Shown piece after piece: positions 22,392 through 34,168 of a DNA stretch of 64,000 nt. This DNA comes from Sphagnum compactum (lineage: Eukaryota > Bryophyta > Sphagnopsida > Sphagnales). Position 1 is the stretch's first letter. Each line of letters starts with the position of its first letter. The notes beneath the pieces were generated by a model. That model saw only the letters and a program-made list of their open reading frames with translations, was not told the DNA's origin and did not search any database. The DNA is taken from positions 22,502,875 through 22,566,874 of the forward strand of contig OZ234495.1 of assembly GCA_965153455.1 (NCBI GenBank), written 5' to 3'. The position numbers and the translations under genes were made by a program.

Positions 22392-25300
22392 TTGTACACT
22401 GTAATTGATAAACTTGAATTTCAAAATGTCGCAATTTCAGAAAGTGAAGATTTCAGAAATTCCTGGAATCTCCCAATCAAGTGCGTGTTTTTCTTAGGGT
22501 TTTTCTTGCTGGACCAAATGCAATCTGAAACCCACATTTTTGCCATCGTCAGCTCTACAGCAAGAAGGAAACAAGGGTCATTATAGTCACAACAAGTTGG
22601 TTTTCTCAAGAGAATCTACAAGTGCCAAATCTAATCACACTTACCAGATGCCACAGATAACCCAATCGGCACAATTGAAATCTATAACACTTCAGAACTA
22701 CAGTGTGCAATTTAGGAGGAGGCCAACCTCACCTGGTCTGACACCAAAATTACAGATTGTTATGTGTTCATCACCACCAATGAGCTTGATCCCAGGCTTG
22801 ATATGAACGATGCTTCTGCAAAACAGCACCATTATCAGCTTTTTAAAACCCCAATAAGAAATTGCTATTTAACTCTTCAAGAACAATAGAGAGAAAAAAG
22901 ATTATAAATTTTTGAGTTTCAATTGGGATTTGAATTGAGTGAACTCTTTCTGCGGCAGAGCCAAAGTTGCATCTGCAAGACCAGCACCACTTCAGGAATT
23001 GGACCGACACCCACTGTAAAGAAAGACAGAATGGGAAAAATTATTACAATTTGACAACTAAATAGCATGCCCCCATGCAGCAAATACTCCATACATGATA
23101 AGGAACCATTTCACTTGTAAACAGATTGTGGTGCTTATAACAGCCACAACATCAACTTCCAAACTAGCAGAATTCAGATCCAAAAATTGGCTTCAGCTTG
23201 CACAAGGTTCTTATGTCTCAATCTGAGAGTGTGTGTAAGCATTCGAAGCATGCTGTTTCATCCTTGTGTCTAGAAAAAATGTTGCACAACACTGCAATAT
23301 CAAAGATTGGCACAATTGCTTTTGGAGGGAAATTAGATCCTTGCATTCAACAAGAAACTGTGCAAAATAATGCAATTGTATTATGTCGGTTTGCTTTGTT
23401 ATTTAGAACTCTTTAGCAGTGCGTGCAATATTGTGGGAAGTCTTGAGAATATACCCTTCAATTTACTCTAACATCATGATTTTGTAATGTAAATTTATGG
23501 TTAAGGTATTCTCACCTCAAATCATGAAGAGCTTTGGCCTGTTTCCACCAGCATCTTCCAACAATGTAGAACTGCAAACCCACAGAGACAACCAGAGTTT
23601 CTTTAGTTGCCAACAAAAAAGTAGAACACAAAGAGCACAAGCCTGCCAAAACTAAAGCTGGCCACCCAGACAATTAGATAGCACCTTCTACAGGTTGTCA
23701 ATCCTGATGCTCACATTTGTGTAAAGACCTACGAGAAAATTCATAGTGTATTTACAGGTAGCCTAACAGAGCATTATTTTGCATCTGCAGGGGGAGGGTG
23801 TTTCAAAAAATGTAATATATTACATTTTTTGAAATGCTTGCCCTCGTTTTTTCACCATTTTTCCATGATACCTGATACCCAGCAGTTATCATGGGAAAAA
23901 AGTGGAAATAAAATTTCTCATGGTCTTTCCACCAGGTAAAGCCCACCAACCAGGGCATTACCAAAACACAGGACACACCCTCAGTTCCCACCTCAGGGGT
24001 CCCTTATTTGGGTAAAACCCCACCTGGGGCTTTACCCTACCCAAACTTTGTATATAGCAGAAATGTTATACTCAAAGGACAACTACCATATGCCATAGAA
24101 GAAGCTAGGCTACCTACATAGGTGCACAAATACTAATCATATGAAAAAGAATTGAACCTGAATCCAAATCCTACTTCAACTTTTTGTTTGCATTGCACAG
24201 TCTTCTTGATGGAGGTTGCATCAGAGATGCAGATATCTTGATGGAGGCTTCATCAGAGAACATAATATGGGTTGCAGTTTGCTGCTACCAGGTTCTTTCT
24301 GGCCATGTACTAATTTCACTTCACATCCACAGCTCTTTGCCAGCACCTACAGATCAAAGCAATCACTCAATTAGAAATCACGTGCAAGGTTCAAAACCTA
24401 ATCATGTGCATTTTGCCTCCAGGCTTGTGTAAACTCAGAAGCACTACACAAATTTGTTGGCATAGATAGGCATTGTACATAAAAATGACATTACAGGAAT
24501 ATAAAACATGGAAACCAGAAGCACTATCCCAGAGACCACATGATTTTCAACCTGGTGAACAAATACTTGCTGGTATCGACTTGGGCACTGTTTTGCGGTC
24601 AAAATTCACAGTCAGGTGACATGAATGAGATGTCAGAGAGAGTGATACTTCATGGAGCACTGACAGCAAAAATCATTGATCTTCCAGGCACTAGCAACAC
24701 ACAGCATGAAGCAAAAAAGAGAACCCTGGTGGTGCAGCAATGAAAGCAGTAATGAAAGAGTGATATAGCCAGGAAAAATGCACCCATTGACTGCCTTCTT
24801 GCAACCCATTCTCTTCCCCGATTCCAACAAGTGAGTGAATGGGAGAAACGACAAGACCGAAACCCTAATAACCATAGGAAAAACCAAGGAGCCATTTGAA
24901 CAGCAGCTCCAGTGACACACACATGTTTCCGTCACCTTGAAAACACCAAGGAGAACATCAAGAGCATGAGCTTTTGAGGATCATCTCGACTTTGATCTGC
25001 TTCTGGTGCTGAACTTCGATCATTGCAAACAGAAAAAAAAAGTGTTGCGATTTGCTAAGCAGAGTTGTAGGTTAATCAAACTTTGGCAGCAGCAAAACTT
25101 ACCTCCTCATGCAAGGCGCAAAGTGCTGCACAAATACATGCAAGCAGCAAACTGCTGGCATAACTCTCGTCCAGAATGCGTTTGCTTCTGATGGCGCTTT
25201 TGTATACGCACATCAAACTCTTGTGCGAGTACCTCTGATTGTGACCAGAAGCCTGTGGCACAGCAAACTCGCGATCTGCAATAAGAGTCTGAAATGAAGC

Positions 25301-25560
25301 AGCTCTCAAGGAAACTGCGCATAGATCCTAAAGACAAGACTTTACAGAACGAGCATCCAAGAATCATCATCATCATCATTATTATCATCATAATCACTGC
25401 TGTGCCGTGATTAATGTGTTGTGCACATGATCCACTACCTTCCGAAGAGCAGCAAAATCCAAGGCCGACAACATTCGTCTTCTTCATAATCACCTTCTTC
25501 TTCTTCTTCTTCTCCCTATTGTTGGAAATGTGCACAGTCATAGGTCTCGCTCTCGCCACC
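22392..25560 (-). other. Possible decayed or non-coding spliced unit
   Basis: Several minus-strand segments have both splice-like borders and an open frame: 22,815-22,733 (TTTTGCAG border, GTGAGG donor, SIVHIKPGIKLIGG... reading), 23,571-23,516 (GTTTGCAG, GTGAGA, WWKQAKALHDL reading), and one ending at about 25,090 with a GTAAGT donor. I could not join them into one frame or identify a family. A telo-box-like AAACCCTAA at about 24,860 is on the plus strand. This could be a pseudogene, an RNA gene or chance. No other gene is supported between 22.0 and 26.5 kb. Confidence 0.25.
23790..24042. repeat. Hairpin-bearing repeat, copy B
   Basis: A perfect 34-bp palindrome (23,801-23,834, TTTCAAAAAATG... 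...CATTTTTTGAAA) is followed by TGATACC...TTATCATGGGAAAA and a second inverted repeat GGTAAAGCCC (23,935-23,944) with GGGCTTTACC (24,027-24,036). Elements occur in the same order as in copy A, with strong divergence between them. Confidence 0.6.
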
Positions 25561-26510
25561 TCCTTCTTCTGTCGTCGTCGTCGTCGTCAAGTAAGTCCAC
25601 GATCTGCGCTTTTCGTTTTCCGGGGGAGAATCTAAAACAGTGAAAAGCACTGCATTGCAGCTGTCAGAAGACGAGGAGGAGGAGGATGAGGAAGAGTCTG
25701 GACCCCACCGCAAATAACAAATAAAGAACATCGGACGACTTTGCGCATCTCCCTCCAGAAGATTATGCCTCACGGAGCGCGCGCGTCCCTCCGTCTACTA
25801 CAACGTCCCCTGCTGTTCAGCACCTTCATTCTAACGGGCTCCACCACCGTTGTTGCAGCAGCAAATGCGCTCGAAGGGACTCGGAGGGCGATCAGAAGAT
25901 TCCCACGCTTTGGGAAAAAAAAGGAAAGCAGGGAAAAAAAGAGAGTCTAGTGGAAGAAGAAAAAGAAGACGAGAGGAGGCATCATGGTCTCTGGCACAGA
26001 GGAAAAAAGTTTTATTACCTACTCTTCTTATGCTTTTCCTGATGATGCGGTGTTGACCCGGCAGCTTCCTGCATTTGTTGTTGTTGATGTCATCGCCAGA
26101 GAAATCCGCAATTGAGGTGGAAGCAGCCACCTGCTGCTACTGCTGTTGCTGGCTCCTTCTTCTTCTTCGTTTGTTCCTCTCCTCTTCGTCTTCTTGTTTC
26201 GCTCCATCGCCAGTCTCCAACACAGCAGCTGCTTTTTCCTGCAGAAACTTCGCTTATTCTTCGGTGCTTTGTTTATGCTCTGAGTTAGGAGCACAACGAA
26301 GAAACCTCAACAACAACAACACAGGTGTTGGTCTACTGTTTGTGTGAGCGACAGCATAGGTACATAGAGAAAGGAGGAAGAGGAGGAGGAGGAGGGGGGA
26401 AGCAAGGAAGAGAGAAAACAGGAGAGCGAGGTGTGGGCGGATGAGGGGGAGACAGTAAAGCCAAAGCTCTGAAGGGAGGAGGGGATATGAGTTGAGAGGG
26501 AGAGATTGAT
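25360..26510. other. Upstream region of the choline transporter-like gene with triplet microsatellites
   Basis: Contains (CAT)n near 25,366, (TTC)n near 25,491, (GTC)n near 25,570, (GAG)n near 25,670-25,690 and near 26,375-26,397. The GC content is higher than in the spacers, consistent with promoter and 5' UTR sequence of the gene starting at 26,511. A 69-codon frame at 25,741-25,950 has a basic and hydrophobic start but no supporting feature. Confidence 0.5.
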
Positions 26511-29500
26511 ATGCAGAATCCGTCTACAGGGGAGCTGATTGCGGCGCCTCCCCGTGCTCGTGATCGCCTGGAAGATGCTGCTGTTGCTGCTGAGCATGGC
26601 TCCTTCCATTCCATCACCAGCGCTGATCAGGCAAGTGGGTCGTTCGCTCGCAAGGCATTCGAAATATTTGCTGGGATTCGTCAGGGAAGTGTCTCAGGAT
26701 GTGTTCCGGATTGAACTTCCAGAGTTCTCAGATAAAAACATACATGCGTCCCATGCTTCCCCATATGCTTCCCATGCTTCTGCCCCATTCTTCTTTGCAG
26801 GCTCCTTCTGATGTAGAGATAGAAGAGATGTGTGTTTTTGGGTTGTTCTTTCTTCCAGCCATAAACTTAGCAAGGTTAGCACATGTGGTTTGCAATAAAA
26901 GGTTTTATTCTAGTACCCCAAGGAGGAAAGCTTTTTATCTTAGCTTTTCATCTCAATTCAGGCATTGGAGTAGAGAGGTTTTAGCTCAATCTGTCAAGCG
27001 TTTGCTTTCACCTGCCATGCTTGTCAGTTGTCAATCTCATCTTCTGTTGATACTCCCAAACTTGCGGTTTAGGGTCTTGGAATGGAAGCCATACTATTCT
27101 TCTTTCCTTTGTTGCCAATGCAAAGTAAACATTCTCAATGATGCATTTCTCTTGTATTCTTATGAAAGCAGAGCTAGGGTTTTACCACCGGCGCCTGTAA
27201 CCCATTTGAACAAAGTGCCACAAGGGTTTTTGGGTTTTCAGCTCCTGATTATTCTCTCATTTTTTTGTCAGGGGTGTGTACCCAATTGTGTGTGCTTTTG
27301 TGCTTGCGAGAAATCATGGCTCTCTGGTCACAATTGGCCAGCATTCTGTAGGAAGAAATGAATTTTGAATGCTTTGAAGGAATGACAAGATTTTGATGCA
27401 AGGAACAACCACATTAGCACAAATCTGCACATCTTGGAATTTTCCATTTCTTGTCATTTTTGTTTTGTGCAGAAAGTCTTGAAACAGTGTGGTTGTCATA
27501 TTTCTTCAGCAACACAGCAATTGTCTCAGCCATCATGTATTAAAAGTGAATGCAACTGCTAATTGGGTTTGAATGGACTATATTTCCATATCACACACCA
27601 GGTGTTTGAGAGGTGCTGATTTTGTTGTTTGTTGTTGGGGGTTCACAACCACGTTTTGGTCTTGGAGCAGGAGTTTCAGAGCATTGACTCGGGGGAGGGC
27701 AGCAGCACACCCCCTCCACTTGCCCGAACCCCAGAACCTTCTCGAAAGTGGCGAGACATCTTCTGGTTGGCCGTCTTTGTTCTTCACTTGCTTGGCCTTG
27801 GATTATGTCTTGCAATTCTCGGCATGGACAGATTTAGGTATGTGATAACTTTTGCCAAATTGTAGATCTAGATTGTGGATTAATGCAAATCAACCTCAAA
27901 AGATGCTTTTTGTAAGACCCATTGAGTTGAGTAGATGAAGAGGGTCAGCCCTGCCTATTATCAATCAAGCAAACACACAGCAGTATCATGCCAACTACAT
28001 ATGTGTACAATCTGCATGCAGCTACGTCGTAAAGTCATGCTTCTTGTGACTATGAGAAAGATTATTGTCAGGCAGTTTGGAGATGGAAGTTTAAGCTTTC
28101 CTCTCATTCAAGGCATAAACTTCGATTCACGATCCTGCAACTTTGACCTTCCTTAAATCCTGTAAACTCTGGATATGTTTTGTCAGGGGATTGAACAGGT
28201 TCAAGAAATTGGACAGGCTCTCCTCATCAGGGAATGACAAGACAGAGTTTTATTGGCCAATGTATGCAACAGCAGCTGCAATTGGGTCTGTGTTGGCATG
28301 GCTTTGGCTATCACTTTTATGCCTACGTGCCGATCAAATGGTCAAAATTGTAGTTCACAGCGTTACCACATATCTTGCTGTGATCGCTGTATTTTGTTTC
28401 TGGCACATCCAAATCTTCTGGGGCATTGTTTTTGCTGTGGGAGCATTTGTGCAGTTTTTGTACTCCATGTCAGTCATGGACAGGTTTGGACCTTTTCCAT
28501 ATGCATTTTCATTTCTGCTTCTCTACTACATTGCTCAACTTGTGGATGGATGACCATCAAGTTCTCGACAGGTGCCAACTGTTGCTGTGCAAGTTTAAGC
28601 ATGTATGTATGCTAACTGGTATTTTGCACTAACATTAAGTGGGTACTGGCAGGCTCCCATTTACAATGCTGGTATTGCGCAAGTCGGTGGGTTTGGTTTG
28701 GGCAATGCCGTCAGCAATTCGTGTATCATATGGATTTTTGGCTGTGATGCTCATGTGGATGGTGATCTGGACATTTGGTGTGTCTGGTGTGGTAGCTTCG
28801 GGTATGGAGAAGAATGATGGTTTACATTGGTGGGTTCTTGTGGTAAGTAAATGTGTCACATATCAGATGGTAGCATGAGAAAAGAGGCTTTAAATCCACT
28901 TACCCATACAAGCTTGCATACTGCACACCTATGGTAGAGGGTTCCATCTCAGACACCAATGTTGCAAGTTCCTCCATGCTTGGACTTGTAGCATTCATTC
29001 TATGTGTGCAGCATGTAATGTCAGTGTGATTCCAACATTTCTGTACCCAGAAACATCCTTGTTGAATGTTGAAAAAATCACCTTCTAACTTGAGGTTCTT
29101 GCAATGACCATTAAGATGGTAGTATTCTCAGCTGGAATGCTTTTTGTTGTCAAATATGTGTTGTTGGGTCATTATATTACTGGACTTTGATGAGTTGTAG
29201 ATCTAGAGCACAAGACCAATCTAGATTGTTATTCTCAGGGTTGCTTTTCAGAAACATTTTTCAATAACAAGAGGAAACTGGCAGGTGTTATCAGTCAGCC
29301 TGTTTTGGACTGGGGCAATTGTTTGCAACACATTGCACGTAGTAGTTGCAGGGCTTGTGACCCTTGTGCTCAGACAAGGAGCTCCTGGAGCTCCTCCCAT
29401 GCCTCGCCATCCCTTGCTTAGGACTCTACGACATGCTGTGACAACTTCCTTGGGAAGCATTTGCTACGGGTCCCTTTTTACTGCTGCTATTCGAACTCTC

Positions 29501-31227
29501 CGCTGGGCGGTATGTGCTGCTTTCTGTGCATTTGATTAGGAATTTAGGACTTTTAAAAAAATTGTGGAGAAGTACACACTAGTATCAACAAATGATGTGG
29601 TGAAGAGCTGCCCAGATCCGGTTTATCCAATGAAAACAAGTTTTGGGTTGAACTGGGTCATAACATTCTGAGTGTTACTCTTCAGCTATTTCATTGTACT
29701 TAGACATTGTCGCCTTTCACCAGACACAAAATGCTGGAGAAACAGGCTGAATGAGAGCAGGATGCAGAGTGCCTCAACCTCTCAGTTCTCCAGTATCCAC
29801 GAACCCTTTTGAAGATATGAGTCTTAATGCGTTTGATCAGGAAATCACTTCAAATTGGCACAATGAGTGGAACATTCACTGTTATGTGGGTTGAATCAAA
29901 CAGTAGTGCTTGGTAGATATTGTTTCAAATGTGTCACAGAATTTAGTGTGTCTTCAGTTCCTGGAGCAGTAATTGACTTGTATAAATTGTTTAATGCCAC
30001 AGATACGGGGTTTGAGATCACAGATTGGCAAAAACGAGTGCTTGTTATGTTGTGTGGACTTTTTGTTCAACATGGTAGAGACACTTGTACGGTTTTTCAA
30101 CAAGTACGCTTATGTACAGGTTTGTTCATACCATTCTGTTTCTTGTAGAGTATCAAATTCTCCTTGTTGAGATGGAGGGCCATCAATCAAATTCTGGCAT
30201 GCCCGCCCTGTACCTATGCTTCCCTCAGTGGCTTCCAAAGATTGCAATGACTTCATCTGAACAATAAGTTCTGTTAAAACCTCCAAACCTGGCAATCCCT
30301 AAGTTCAGGGTTGTTAAGGGTGTCTAACAACTTTTCATTGTAGAGGAAGGAGAGCTTGTCTTCCTGGGCTTTGCATTGTACTTTGACTATATGAAGCCAT
30401 CAAACACCCAAACTCCAAAGCTACTCAGTAAGCACTATACCTTAAATTCTGGTGTGGTTTTGGTGGGTACTGTTTGTAGGTGGCAACATATGGCAAAGGC
30501 TACAACCATGCTGCACGTGATGCATGGGAGCTTTTCCAGTTGACTGGAGTGGAGGCATTGATAGCGTATGATCTGTCAGGGGCAGTATTGCTCATGGGGA
30601 TTGTGCTGGGAGGCTTGATCACAGGTACCTGTGTAGGTATCTGGGTATGGTTTGCCCGTAGAGATCGTGTAGTTGTGGTGGGTGCAACCTCCATGCTCAT
30701 GGGTATGATACTGGTATGTTCACCTTCACTCTACTGAGCTGTTTCGTTTAGTCTTTGCAGGGTACTTGCCCTTAACTCTAATGTTCTCTCCCTACTAGCT
30801 TACCTGTGCTCGAAGATATGGGTACCAGCACTCTTAAATTTTTTGAGAATGGTGCATATGGTGATCAGAAAAATCTTGAAGTTGGCTTGCTTGCTCTAAG
30901 GCGGGCCTAGTTCTTGGATTTCGAACATTTCAGGCTTTGTTGAAAGATTTTTTACCTTAATATACATGTGTAAGAGTAAACATTGCTGAACGTTTTTGGG
31001 TTTTACAGGTGGGTCTAACTCTAGTGGTGGTGGAGAGCACAGTGACATCGATCTATGTCTGTTATGCTGAGGATCCAGCCCTCATCAGCCGATGGGATCC
31101 TGATTTTGCAGAGCACATGACTGAAATATTGCACCAACGCTTGCAACACAGGAGTGGGCGAGCTGTACCCACCCATGTGGCTAGGGTTCAACTCCCAAAG
31201 CCATTGCCAGAGGTGAGGCAAACTTGA
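26511..31227 (+). CDS. Choline transporter-like protein (CTL/SLC44, PNS1-type), 8 exons
   Basis: Exons: 26511-26630, 27671-27837, 28187-28483, 28653-28842, 29285-29509, 30003-30119, 30480-30713, 31009-31227. They sum to 1,569 nt (522 residues) and every junction keeps frame. Intron 1 appears to be GC-AG (CAG|GCAAGT); the others are GT-AG. The N-terminus is soluble, with TPPPLARTPEPSRKWRDIFW leading into the first membrane helix. About ten hydrophobic helices follow. Family landmarks: DRLPFTMLVL, WTFGVSGVVASG, SVSLFWTGAIVCNT, TTSLGSICYGSLFTAAIRTLRW, NECLLCCVDFLF, FFNKYAYVQ, ARDAWELFQ, VEALIAYDLSGAVLLMG and ESTVTSIYVCYAEDP. The family are multi-pass membrane proteins tied to choline or lipid-related transport at plasma membrane or endomembranes; the plant substrate is inferred. 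Length matches plant homologues. Exon 1 is the least certain part. Confidence 0.93.
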
Positions 31228-33915
31228 ACAACGCTTGAAAACTACTACCCACAGAAAATTAGACAAGAACAGCATCAACAGGGAGAAAGGCATGGCAATG
31301 TTGAGAGACCCAGCTCCAACCGCACTGAAAATGAACCTAAAATACCATACATAAAACTCTCTGAGAGACTGTGAGAAGTATGCATAAATTTTTCTCACTA
31401 TTGCAGACACGTCTGCACTTGAAGAAGGAATTGAGTGTGTTACTCTGGAGTCTTGTGCATGACTTTAGAATGAAGATAGTTTGCCTTCATGGACAAAGGT
31501 CTCTACAGATAGCATTATTTCTTCCCCCCTGAGGTTTTGGTAATTGAAGATGGTTCCACATATTTATTTTCTTACTGCATCCCATGAGAGAGTTTCAGCA
31601 GCTTTTGTGCAACCTATGGTTGAATTGGAGCTGACTGTATTGCCAATGTTCTGTATTGAGATTTTTGGGAGAAGTTTTTCAATGGGTATTTTGTGAAGGG
31701 CTCCAAACAGTCTTGATGCAATTTTGCAGACAGACAAATTTTCTGATTTTTCATATGCTCTAATTTGACATATTCCTGGCAATGAAGTGATAAATCTACT
31801 CAGTGTAGGAGCTTGCCCAGAGACAAAGAGAAAAATCTTCCTTGGTTTCTTTTATGCTGACGAAATGGGGTTTAAAATTGAGGGTACAGTGGCCCTCTTT
31901 TGTGTATGCTGGGGCTTTCAATGGCATTTGCTATGTTTTTGCCTTGTATTGTGCCAACATTACCTCCTGTTGCTTGCATGTGGGCTTTTTCTTGGTGGAT
32001 TGGGTTAGAATTATGGGTTTGGTCCTGCCTCTTACAAGGATTTTGTTTCTTGCTGTCTCTTGGTGAATAGGGTGAAAAGTATGCTCTTTTCTCTCACTCA
32101 TCTGGAAGTTAATCTTTGAGTGATGTAACCTTGTTTTGGTTGTCTTAATTGTGAATGAACTTTTCTCAATTCTGATCATTCTGATAACTTCTCAATTCTC
32201 AATTGATGAATGAGATCAGAATTGATGAACTTTTCTCAATTCTTGGGTGAGAAGACAGGTTGTTCTCTCTAGTCTCTCACATGGTTTTTATTTCTCAAAT
32301 AGAGGGAAACCAGAGATAGAAGAAAGTTGTAAATTGCAACTCTGTTGCTTGTGGGTTGTCTCTCGATGAACTTGATGTGCAACTCTGTTGCTTGTTGGCT
32401 GTCTCTTGATGAACTTGATGTGAAGTATATTTCTTACTAATCTCTGAGAGGGAAAATGATGTTCATGACTTCAGATGACAAGATGATCACACATGTGTGG
32501 TGCACAATCTGTTTTGGACCGGAAACATTGTTGTATGATCAAGATTTTTAAGAGAGGACCAAATTTCTGAGAGAGAAAATTGTTGTTCATGACTTCAGAT
32601 GTGAACTTCACACTTGATTGCATATAGGTAGAAGGGGAAACCAGACTGACAAGAATTTGACTCACGCAAAACTTGAATTACTGGCTGCTAAATTTGAAGT
32701 CATGAAAAGAATTTGATGTATGCAAACTGTCATATCCTGCAAGAGTAGAACATGAAGAATGAATGTAGCAGCACAGCCACAAAAAAGCCTGAAATCCCAA
32801 ACAGAGAAGAACAGTGATAGTGGACACAACTGATGGATACCACATGCTCATCCTCCAGGTATGAGCATGATCAGGTTTTACTCTTCTGCAACCGAGAGAC
32901 TTGGTAAACCAATTTCTTAGTGTAGGAGCCATTTGTCAATGCTGTCAAGCTTTGAATGCAAACAGTTATTGTCAACCCATTTTGTGGATCCAATCAGTGC
33001 GCATTGCATCAATGAGAAAAATCATATTCCAGACCTGCAGGTATGAGATCTCCTTCAGATGCTAAGAAGAAGGAGCTGCAGATATATGTGGGAAAAGGCA
33101 GGTCCACACAGAAGACAAGATTTACTTTGGAAAGCAGGTTCAAGAGACCTGGAGGGGATCAATAACAGATTACACCAGAAATCATGCTTGTTGGCAGAGT
33201 GTGGCAAGACATTCCTTTTCTTTTCATCATTTTTTCTCTTCCTCCTGAATGAATGGCATCATGGAACAATTTCAGGACACAACTAGAATTGCCTCCAATT
33301 TGATTGACTGAAGGAGATGGAGCTTTTGAATTTGAGTTTCTTGCCTTTCTTGTGCAGAGTCTAAGGATAGAAACATCAAGTCTTCTTTCTCAAACTCCAA
33401 GTTACTATTGCAGCAACACTAATCCTCCTTTGTTGTTTCGTACCTGATCCACTTCACCCAAAATCATCTCATCATGAATTAGTTTTGAGATTGAGGTAAT
33501 TCCCTGGACATTGTACATTCTTTGAAGCAGATTGCAAATGTGAACAAGCCTGACAAGCTATTATTCCGCTTTCACGAGCATTGACATGTGTATCGACAAA
33601 ACTAATCTCACAAGGAAAATGGTAACGGACTCGTAAGGAAAAGTGGTGAACATCTGCATCTGCGGCAAATGCGATTTATCAATAGCTTTAGAACAGACAA
33701 CCACTGAAGAACAGAACTGCATCATCATCAACTCCTCCCGAAATTGTTCTTGTGCAAAAAAAAAAATCGCTCGTTGAAGATTTTTCCGAGAAACTCGAAT
33801 ACCTCCAAATTGTGCGCTTCTACAAATCCTCCAACAGCAGACTTTCCTAATGAAATCAGAAACATCACCAATCCTTCATGCAACTTCCTTTAGCACAGTT
33901 CATCTTCAGACATTC
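31228..33915. other. 3' flank and spacer after the transporter gene
   Basis: Probably includes 3' UTR. It holds a ~48-bp tandem duplication at about 32,337-32,422 (GCAACTCTGTTGCTTGT...GATGAACTTGATGT twice), a repeated TTCATGACTTCAGATG (about 32,461 and 32,585) and repeated TTTTCTCAATTCT segments near 32,160-32,245. No gene supported. Confidence 0.5.
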
Positions 33916-33917
33916 TT

Positions 33918-34168
33918 CTGCGAGGTTTTAGGGTTTGATGAAACGTATGCCCGACCCTCTAAATTAGGGTTTGACACGATTCCAGTACATTACGAGTCGT
34001 AGAGGCCGATTCTGTCTTGGAATGAACGGCGAGGTTTTTAGGGTTCGATGATCTGATTCCCCCCTGAAGTAAGGTTTCAGACTATTCCATTACATTGCGA
34101 GTCTTAAAGGCCGATTCTGTCGCGGAATGAATGGTGAGGTTTTGGGGTTTGACACCATTCCAATACTT
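33918..34168 (+). repeat. Tandem repeat (~108 bp, 2.3 copies) with telo-box-like motifs
   Basis: Units start with GAGGTTTTAGGGTTTGATG (about 33,921), GAGGTTTTTAGGGTTCGATG (about 34,030) and GAGGTTTTGGGGTTTGACAC (about 34,136). Each full unit also has CATTAC(A/G)...GAGTC..., GGCCGATTCTGTC and GGAATGAA(C/T)GG. TTTAGGG-type motifs are present twice in the first unit. Confidence 0.8.

Noticed and set aside
25107-25559. 150-codon minus frame with Lys and Met runs
   Set aside because: The runs come from (CAT)n and (TTC)n microsatellites and no domain is visible.
26699-27361. 220-codon plus frame overlapping intron 1 of the transporter gene
   Set aside because: No family features; it lies in the intron between two exons that join in frame, and its composition is not protein-like.
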